Assembly (NCBI GenBank): GCA_963971285.1
Contig: OZ020251.1
Span: forward strand, 5,890,001 to 5,954,000
Source of the DNA: Astropecten irregularis
Taxonomy: Eukaryota > Echinodermata > Asteroidea > Paxillosida > Astropectinidae
Reading direction: 5' to 3'
DNA length: 64,000 nt
Made by a program: the position numbers and the translations under genes. Under the pieces are notes generated by a model. That model was given only the letters and a program-made list of their open reading frames with translations. It ran no database searches and had not been told where the DNA came from. Positions within the stretch are counted from its first letter, which is position 1, and each line of letters opens with the position of its first letter. Below are positions 59,701 through 64,000 of this stretch, piece by piece.

Positions 59701-60508
59701 TGTTTGATCAGACAAAGTATGAGTGCAGTCCTGTGACCTTTACCAATCATGTATTGTACCTTTAAGCAATTAGGGTTGTACCTTTAAGCAACCAGGGGCT
59801 TATTTCACCAACGTTTTGCGATCATTGCTAACACCCAAATCCATCCAAAATGGAGAATCGATGGCAGAGTAACAATCTACTATTACGTGTGAAAGCAATG
59901 ATCGCAAACTACGATCTGATCCAGTTTGTTCTTGAAAATAGCTGTGAAAAATTGAGCTTAATTGGACATCTGAGTCTGCTCCTGAGAAAATAGTGAAAAC
60001 CTGTCCCATTATTTAAAAAAAAAAGAATAGATTTCATCTTGCCCCGAGATCAAAACTCTTTTTGGTCTTTGTTTGACTTATTTCTGGATAAATACAGCAT
60101 TTCAGATGAAAAAATTTTAACTGTATTTTTCTACCAGCACCATCGTCATCTGTTTGGATATGTTACTAATCCTGTATTGTACATTTAAATCATCTAGGCC
60201 CGATGCATCAATTTTGATTTGTAAATATGTTGACATTCAGTTGTTGGAAATAAAATATACATCTGTCCTTTTCTTGCAAACTCGATCTGCTGAAATGGAT
60301 TTGGGTATCCTGTTTTGGGGTGTCTCTGGCAAAACATGTTAAAATTATTTTTTGTATGTGTTAGCCCTTGTTATAATGATCCAGTTGCATAAAAACTGCA
60401 TGAAAACTAAATAGGCCAATAGGCCTACATTGATTAAAACCATTTACATGAAGCATGTTGAGAAAAAATACAGTTAAGACCTACCTTTCTCTTTCTTCCC
60501 TTGGCCAT
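44610..60508 (-). CDS. zinc-finger/tyrosine-recombinase-like/SANT-like protein, 20 coding exons, 795 aa
   Basis: The model joins 20 exons, listed below, with GT-AG sites and matching phases throughout. The total is 2,388 nt from ATG to TAA with no internal stop. The order is a basic start (residues 1-8), acidic stretch (9-114), linker, zinc finger 1 (155-173), zinc finger 2 (216-237), helical core-binding-like region (about 300-434), tyrosine-recombinase-like fold (435-638), short linkers, and a SANT/Myb-like tail (717-795). Tyrosine recombinases cut and rejoin DNA through a tyrosine. Box I Arg466, Lys501, Arg581, His607 and Tyr615 or 616 are present, but the box II histidine is Asn578. The protein is probably nuclear. 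A host gene derived from a Crypton-like or related recombinase is likely, and activity is uncertain. Confidence 0.85.
45106..45231 (-). CDS. recombinase-like gene, exon 19 (SANT/Myb-like)
   Basis: It is 126 nt, phase 0 at both ends, bounded by aactctgcag and gtaagc. It encodes the first half of a SANT/Myb-type helical module (RMWSTEQDDCLLEKYKAL) followed by a lysine-rich stretch. Such modules bind DNA or histone tails. Confidence 0.8.
45583..45996. mobile_element. hAT-like non-autonomous element
   Basis: Inverted sequences around TTTGTATCCGGTTACCC and GGGTAACCGGTTACAAAA lie near the ends, and the right end reads TTACAGCCCTA, like hAT termini. I see no clear 8-bp target duplication. It lies in intron 18. 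Confidence 0.4.
46030..46071 (-). CDS. recombinase-like gene, exon 18 (42 nt)
   Basis: Phase 0 at both ends, with a ctttttcccag acceptor and an AAG|gtaaaa donor. It encodes a polar linker ending in lysines. Confidence 0.65.
46658..46699 (-). CDS. recombinase-like gene, exon 17 (42 nt)
   Basis: Phase 0 at both ends, with a taccttacag acceptor and a gtaagt donor. It encodes NTYMQSMSFCGLRN, with no recognised motif. Confidence 0.65.
47674..47715 (-). CDS. recombinase-like gene, exon 16 (42 nt)
   Basis: Phase 0 at both ends, with a tttcaatgcag acceptor and a gtacgt donor. It encodes a polar linker (DIPGPSRISKQTSE). Confidence 0.65.
47884..47946 (-). CDS. recombinase-like gene, exon 15 (63 nt)
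   Basis: Phase 0 at both ends, with a tttgtaatag acceptor and a gtgagt donor. It encodes a proline-rich linker with KRIPWIPEE. Confidence 0.7.
48141..48301. mobile_element. foldback MITE in intron 14
   Basis: CAAATATCACATGGTTT at the left pairs with its complement at the right. Inner arms around CTTCCAACAC and GTGTTGGAAG also pair. Confidence 0.7.
48624..48668 (-). CDS. recombinase-like gene, exon 14 (45 nt)
   Basis: Phase 0 at both ends, with a ccaatgtcag acceptor and a gtaaac donor. It encodes a charged helical linker (AEARRSAIKHEQDLE). Confidence 0.7.
48857..49045. mobile_element. GGATCC-ended foldback element in intron 13
   Basis: GCAGGGGCGGATCCAG at the left pairs with CTGGATCCACTCCTGC at the right, enclosing a G run and a C run. 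It lies very close to exon 13. Confidence 0.7.
49101..49253 (-). CDS. recombinase-like gene, exon 13 (catalytic His and Tyr)
   Basis: It is 153 nt, phase 0 at both ends. VVRHMAHNESTQLKYY corresponds to the last catalytic box of tyrosine recombinases, with His607 matching the Gly-His position and Tyr615 or Tyr616 as the candidate nucleophile. The Ser-Thr between them also matches. Confidence 0.8.
49437..49555. repeat. partial duplication of exon 11 and intron 10 sequence
   Basis: GTGGGGTGAGGGGTCTCCCC and about 15 more bases match exon 11 (50356-50400). The next stretch, CCTCTTTCTAAGAGTTTGTG onward, matches intron 10 (50640-50685). It is non-functional. Confidence 0.6.
49745..49814 (-). CDS. 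recombinase-like gene, exon 12 (box II)
   Basis: It is 70 nt, entering after a phase 2 donor and leaving in phase 0. NTIRKTVAT fits the box II pattern HxLRHTxAT, with Arg581 kept and the first histidine replaced by Asn578. Confidence 0.8.
50269..50471 (-). CDS. recombinase-like gene, exon 11 (catalytic Lys region)
   Basis: It is 203 nt with a ccattttgcag acceptor and a gtgagt donor. The start VMDHKTKGTYGP matches the beta-hairpin that carries the catalytic lysine (Lys501), followed by the helical segment before box II. Confidence 0.8.
50867..51051 (-). CDS. recombinase-like gene, exon 10 (box I Arg)
   Basis: It is 185 nt with a ttgctcacag acceptor and a gtaagt donor. LLFLQGAPRAGVIRNMTL fits box I of tyrosine recombinases, with Arg466 in the catalytic position. 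Confidence 0.8.
51903..51974 (-). CDS. recombinase-like gene, exon 9 (72 nt)
   Basis: Phase 1 at both ends, with a catccccaatgtag acceptor and a gtaagc donor. It encodes a helical segment (DLLTFRSAMVKRAES) linking the core-binding-like and catalytic parts. Confidence 0.75.
52098..52470 (-). mobile_element. LINE or SINE 3' end, minus orientation
   Basis: ATAATAATAATAATGGACAC with a CGGCACCAGTATCCACC stretch looks like the reversed 3' end of a retroposon with an ATT tail, as at 14640-14672. The body is not identified. It lies in intron 8. Confidence 0.4.
52720..52949 (-). CDS. recombinase-like gene, exon 8 (core-binding-like helices)
   Basis: It is 230 nt with a tatgttacag acceptor and a gtaagt donor. 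TQVQYLASINKLCQFLERSP is typical of the first helices of the SAM-like core-binding domain that precedes the catalytic fold. Confidence 0.75.
53468..53630 (-). CDS. recombinase-like gene, exon 7
   Basis: It is 163 nt with a ctatcccccacag acceptor and a weaker AG|gtctgg donor, phase 2. It encodes a predicted helix (MELFQAHMACKFG, then RHLELAAEKLQLES). The match of phases on both sides supports the weak donor. Confidence 0.7.
53935..54052 (-). CDS. recombinase-like gene, exon 6
   Basis: It is 118 nt with a tactatttag acceptor and a gtatgt donor. It encodes RGTEAFRHLMAKIDRKPRP and an acidic end. No domain is recognised. Confidence 0.75.
54168..54315 (-). CDS. recombinase-like gene, exon 5 (zinc finger 2)
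   Basis: It is 148 nt with a gatgacttgtag acceptor and a gtaagt donor. CPYPGCPYKS with VDTHLYYKH gives C-x4-C-x10-H-x4-H, a C2H2-type finger, preceded by a basic stretch (NPIRKPRP). Confidence 0.8.
54749..54879 (-). CDS. recombinase-like gene, exon 4 (zinc finger 1)
   Basis: It is 131 nt with a tttctgttacag acceptor and a gtaaga donor. CPLCDKSVAWLSHHLIRTH has C-x2-C and H-x4-H with a short spacer, a C2H2-type finger. A relic of this exon lies at 38668-38725. Confidence 0.8.
55138..55398. mobile_element. foldback MITE in intron 3
   Basis: TATGTGGATCGGTTTGCGGA at the left pairs with TTTGCGCAAAC-like complement at the right (GTTTCCGCAAACTGATCCAC). Inner arms around CTTCTATATC and GACCTAATTGC also pair. 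It occupies much of the intron between exons 3 and 4. Confidence 0.8.
55511..55609 (-). CDS. recombinase-like gene, exon 3
   Basis: It is 99 nt, phase 0 at both ends, with a gtttccaaatag acceptor and a gtaagc donor. It goes from acidic to basic (VEDENEAVLPHW, then KPSKRRLQMRS). No domain is recognised. Confidence 0.75.
56463..56780 (-). CDS. recombinase-like gene, exon 2 (acidic stretch)
   Basis: It is 318 nt, phase 0 at both ends, with an ataatttcag acceptor and a GAG|gtaaag donor. More than half of its 106 residues are Asp or Glu, arranged in repeats of the type DEDEEVDEEEEA. The DNA is a GAA/GAT-type imperfect repeat, so length may vary. Such stretches occur in nuclear and chromatin proteins. 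Plus-strand serine-rich frames here are shadows. Confidence 0.7.
56785..60484 (-). other. recombinase-like gene, intron 1
   Basis: This large first intron holds the 491-bp array (58038-59913), a related degraded foldback copy (59915-60190) and a TGAGTCGAGTC-type simple repeat near 56858. The segment 57955-58080 is shared with gene 2 intron 1. No other exon is seen. Confidence 0.6.
58038..59913. repeat. 491-bp tandem array, 3.8 nearly identical units
   Basis: GGTTCATCAGATGCTGGG begins at 58038, 58529, 59020 and 59511, exactly 491 bp apart. I noticed only a couple of base differences between units. Each unit contains one foldback element with TAAAGGTATAATACATGATT ends, and a second with TTATTTCACC and GCGATCATTGCT arms. 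Confidence 0.95.
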
Positions 60509-60519
60509 GGTTGCCTGAT
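60485..60519 (-). CDS. recombinase-like gene, exon 1 (start codon)
   Basis: After a likely acceptor (tttaaatgacag) come 11 untranslated bases and ATG at 60506-60508 in a good start context (CAACCATGG). Eight codons, MAKGRKRK, look like a nuclear localisation signal and end in phase 0 at gtaggt. The phase match to the acidic exon supports the choice. Confidence 0.65.
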
Positions 60520-60938
60520 CTGTCATTTAAAAACAAATCAGTTTATTAGACAGTCCTTAAAATAAGGGTGTTGTGTAGGCCTAGGCCCCCTATGTATTTT
60601 TGTGCATCAGAGCTTCAATTAAGGTTGATTTTTAATTGACTGAGAAATGTCTTGAAAGGATGGCTTAGCTTTTTGCATTGACTCTATTTAATGATTAGCT
60701 TGCCTTCTTTCAAATGTCTTGATCAGTAACAATAAAGTAATAAAAGGATGGACATAAACACTGCCTACTAAGTACTATAGTACTAAACCATCATGTAAAC
60801 ATGCATGGTGGAGTGCATCATTCATCAGTTATAAATGATGCAAACTTCCACGGAAAACGGTTTTCCGTTTTGTGTGATTTCTTTTGTTTCAAGCACAAGA
60901 CTAAACAAACCATGATAAGGAGTAGTACAAGTAATTAC

Positions 60939-61090
60939 CTCTACTTTGAAGAAAACTCCGAAAAATCTGCTGACGAAAACACAGAATAAAAGTGTTTTTT
61001 TCCTAGAATTATTTATTCACTTCGACGGTCGTCAATGGAAGGTGCCGCTCTCGCGTAACGGTCGAAAGGGCCAATGACATTGGTTGAAAG
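60939..61090 (-). promoter_or_regulatory. candidate 5' UTR exon and promoter
   Basis: A possible donor (GTAGAG|gtaatt) lies at 60938-60939 on the minus strand. Further upstream is a CpG-containing patch with two facing CCAAT boxes at 61071-61075 and 61079-61083. The transcription start is not determined. Confidence 0.35.
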
Positions 61091-61099
61091 TTTAAAAAC

Positions 61100-63599
61100 C
61101 GCATAGGGTAATTTGCATATAAGGATGTTCTATTATCGTGGGGGTGGAATAAAGCGTGATGGACAGCCTAGGAAGTATTTACAATCGGGTAAAAGTGGTA
61201 CACATTGATAACTTAATGATCTTGTTTGCAACTGAATCTCTTCTTAGAAATCAATCTTTTCCTCTGCAAATATTGTGTTAAAAAAGGAAACAAAGGCCCA
61301 TCTTTTTGTATTCTCAAATTTAGCAGGCCGATAAAGCCTTTATGATTAGGCCTACGTTCGTATGCCTATACATAGGCTAATAAAGTAATATTATGCTCGA
61401 TCGTATTTTGCATGTTTTGTTTACAAATATTGGGCTGTAATGTTTAGCAACCTTAAATTTAACTATTTTTGATAAACGTAGGCCTAGTTTGTTGTGAAGT
61501 ATAAAAGTAGGGCCTATGTGGGGGACAATTAACACTTCATAAAGACGTGATATTTCATCAGTCGGATTTGTACGTGTCCAAAAATTGTATTTATATTCTC
61601 AAGGAATCGTTGAGCATTAAGCAACATTTAAAGTTCACTATCTCCGTTGCTACCATAAAACCACCCACCCCACCCACTGACACTCCCCACCCCCACCCAT
61701 CTCAGCCCCTAGACTCGCCCTGACCTTGACATGACATGACATAGGTCATTAACACTGGGGATTTAAAAACCCTGGGGATGTTAACGGTTATTTAAATCCC
61801 CCTTTTGAACGATTTCAAAATGCAAAAGTATACGTTAGTCGCTGTGGGAATATGCGATTCACGAAGTGAACTGAATTGATAATCGTTCTACAGGTATTTG
61901 AATATTGCAACCTGAAAATTGTTAATCATTCAATGAGAAATATTAAAGCATTAATGAGAAAAAGCCGAGGAAAGTCGCTGATATTATAGTTCGTGAAGGG
62001 GTAGCTACGGAAACGACCTAAGGGTCAAGGTCACGTCCCCCTTTTTACAATAAAGCGCGCCCTCTATATGTTAATACTTGGATGCTATCCAATTTGGCAT
62101 TTACTGCAGACGTTACATAAAAGTCTTTTGTAGAGAACTAAAAACTTAATTGAACTTGCCCTCGTGTGTGATTTTTGCATTGGATGGGCACAGGGATGAA
62201 ATATGTCACTTTCCTTAAAAAAAAAAAGCATTTTTCCGGATAAAATTGCCAAAAACCGTCATGCGGGGGCAAGACGCAGGTGTCCCCCTTTTTACACAAA
62301 ATCCAAGTAAAAATGACTGGAAAAAAATTAAAATGAGTAAATTCGTAAGTGTTGCTGGGCTGGTTATATGTTTTAGAGCTTGCCTTTCTGCCTGTGAGGT
62401 TAAAAAAAATAACAAGGCACGGGAAAAAGAAATAGGGCACTTTTAGTTTTAAGAACCCCCCTTTTTACAACACATTTTGCCGAAATTAAGGTTTTTTAAT
62501 ACCATGTAGGAAATTTAATTTTGAACAGAAAAATAGTGGAAAATTTTATTATTTCTTCATGAATCGTAGAGATGAGATGTTATGTTACCTTTTAAAGGAG
62601 AAATCATCAAAATAGGCGGTATATTATAGGAGATATGACATTGTGAATCGGGCCGTTTTTTTCTTTTACGTCGACGGGCATCGACGGACAAGGCGGTCAC
62701 GGTTAGTACAAGCCCGAGAGGACCTTTACGTCAAGATTTTGACTGCTTCGGATCACCCAAGGATTTTTTGTTAGCATCATCCGAAGTGAATATATCATAC
62801 CTGTCATTCGTTAAAATATCTTAGGAAAAGCAAGAAATGGTCAAATGTTATCGATAACATCCCCACTTTTACACAAAACCCATCCAACCGTGCTTGTAAA
62901 AAGGGGGATTCTCGGAATAAACCGCTTTAACCAGGGGTCATCTTCATGTAGCGAAATGAAGCGGAAAACCCATTCGGATAGATTGCGTGTAGACTTCTTT
63001 ACCTTGAAATCGTCTTCCACAACGGAACGTGGTTCTACCGGGGGTGGGGTGGTTGGGGCGGGCTTGAGCCCCACAAATTGTGTCTAGTCCGCCCCCGCCC
63101 CACAAATTGTGTCTAGACCGCCCCCCCCCCCCCCCCCCCCCCTACAAAAAATTGACAATACTGGGTCGTTTCAGTTATTACGCGACAATTACATGAACAG
63201 GGTGTTGTGTAGGCTATAGGTGCATGCTTTTCTACTCCTAATAAGACATTGCAGAAGCCGGTGTTAGGAGAAAGGTCGAGCCCCCCTCCCCCCCCCCAAT
63301 AAATATGGTATCAAGTACTGCGCCTGGTCCTCCAGCATACGGGGTAAACTATGACATGTTAGGGTTAATTTTGTTTACAACGTATGACCTTTTAATTATG
63401 CATTTAATTAAGACACAGGGCAGCATGATATACAATAAAAAACGTGTTTATTTAATATTTATGGATTCACGAAATCTTTATTAAGAAAACCAGAAATTGT
63501 GTAGGTCAAAATAAATATTTTGATAAATAAAATAAACACTATTACTCAAACACGAGATGGATGTAAGTTATACATTTCCTGAATGAATAATTTCATTAT
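61100..63599. other. intergenic stretch with G/C tracts
   Basis: Five copies of the CCCCCTTTTTACA motif lie between 62030 and 62910. A short direct repeat of CCCACAAATTGTGTCTAG falls at 63071 and 63101, and a C run at about 63119-63142. No genes are seen. Confidence 0.5.
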
Positions 63600-63963
63600 T
63601 TAAAGGTAGTATCATACTTTGTGAAGAAGCCAAAACAGAAATTTTCACAGATTCACGTTAAACTTATAGGGTATGAAGATGGTGGTAGAAGAAACATATC
63701 GTTACAATTGTTCAACCTAATATGGTGTATTTCTCCAGAAAAGAGTAAAACAACAACCGAAAATCTTTTTGATCTTTTAAAAGATCAAAAATAAAAGAGA
63801 AAAGACTTAAGAAATACTGTGGCCGTTATTCACGGTTTTCTCAAAAAGTGGGCACCGTATGTGACTGACATTTTCACAGATGACTGTTACTGTATTTGTC
63901 TTGATATTTTTGCCTATGAATCTGTATTTCTTTGACAAAAAAAAAAGTATGAATTACCTTTAA
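63600..63963. mobile_element. MITE family A, copy 3 (reverse orientation)
   Basis: It begins TTAAAGGTAGTATCATAC and ends ATTACCTTTAA. The interior is the reverse complement of 551-917, including the GATCTTTTAAAAGATC palindrome. Confidence 0.8.
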
Positions 63964-64000
63964 ACGATTTTAAACTCCTTTGTTAACACACTGCAAAGTG

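Overview
The window is eukaryotic, AT-rich and dominated by introns, foldback transposons and tandem repeats, with no prokaryotic features. The PAN plus F5/8-type-C genes, frequent AGGCCTAC words, tRNA-derived SINEs, palindromic MITEs and a multi-exon zinc-finger/tyrosine-recombinase gene suggest a marine deuterostome invertebrate, most likely an echinoderm. That placement is inference, because no species-specific marker is visible.

Region 1 (1-3,600) is repeat-rich intergenic DNA with one weak possible terminal exon at its left edge. Region 2 (3,669-11,427, + strand) is a secreted lectin-like gene. It has a signal peptide plus PAN/apple exon, four short Ser/Thr-rich micro-exons of one repeated type, and an F5/8-type-C (discoidin) domain split over three exons, ending in a stop and an AATAAA. 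Region 3 (11,430-17,280) holds a dimeric tRNA-SINE with a perfect 13-bp target duplication, split by a large foldback element, and a LINE 3' end. Region 4 (17,290-20,626, + strand) is a tandem paralogue of the first gene without the micro-exons. It carries a nearly identical copy of one discoidin exon but no visible terminal exon.

Region 5 (24.6-44.56 kb) is a satellite block. It has about 86 copies of a 131-bp monomer full of AGGTCA-type half-sites, a short unique island (36-39.5 kb) with a dead cytochrome P450 (CYP4-like) exon and a relic zinc-finger exon, eight copies of a 159-bp unit, and about 38 copies of a 90-bp unit with two hairpin junctions.

Region 6 (44,610-60,508, - strand) is the most informative locus. 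I could assemble a gene of 20 coding exons by hand from splice sites with fully consistent phases: 2,388 nt, 795 codons plus stop. It encodes a basic N-terminus, a long acidic stretch, two zinc fingers, a tyrosine-recombinase-like fold with nearly all catalytic positions, and a C-terminal SANT/Myb-like module. Its first intron contains a near-identical four-copy 491-bp array made of two foldback elements, and other introns carry further MITEs. Region 7 (60.5-64 kb) holds its likely promoter and more repeats.

The two lectin-like genes are sister copies and probably act outside the cell. The recombinase-like gene is probably nuclear. I see no functional link between the two sets. All exon calls come from reading splice sites and frames by eye, with no transcript or database support.
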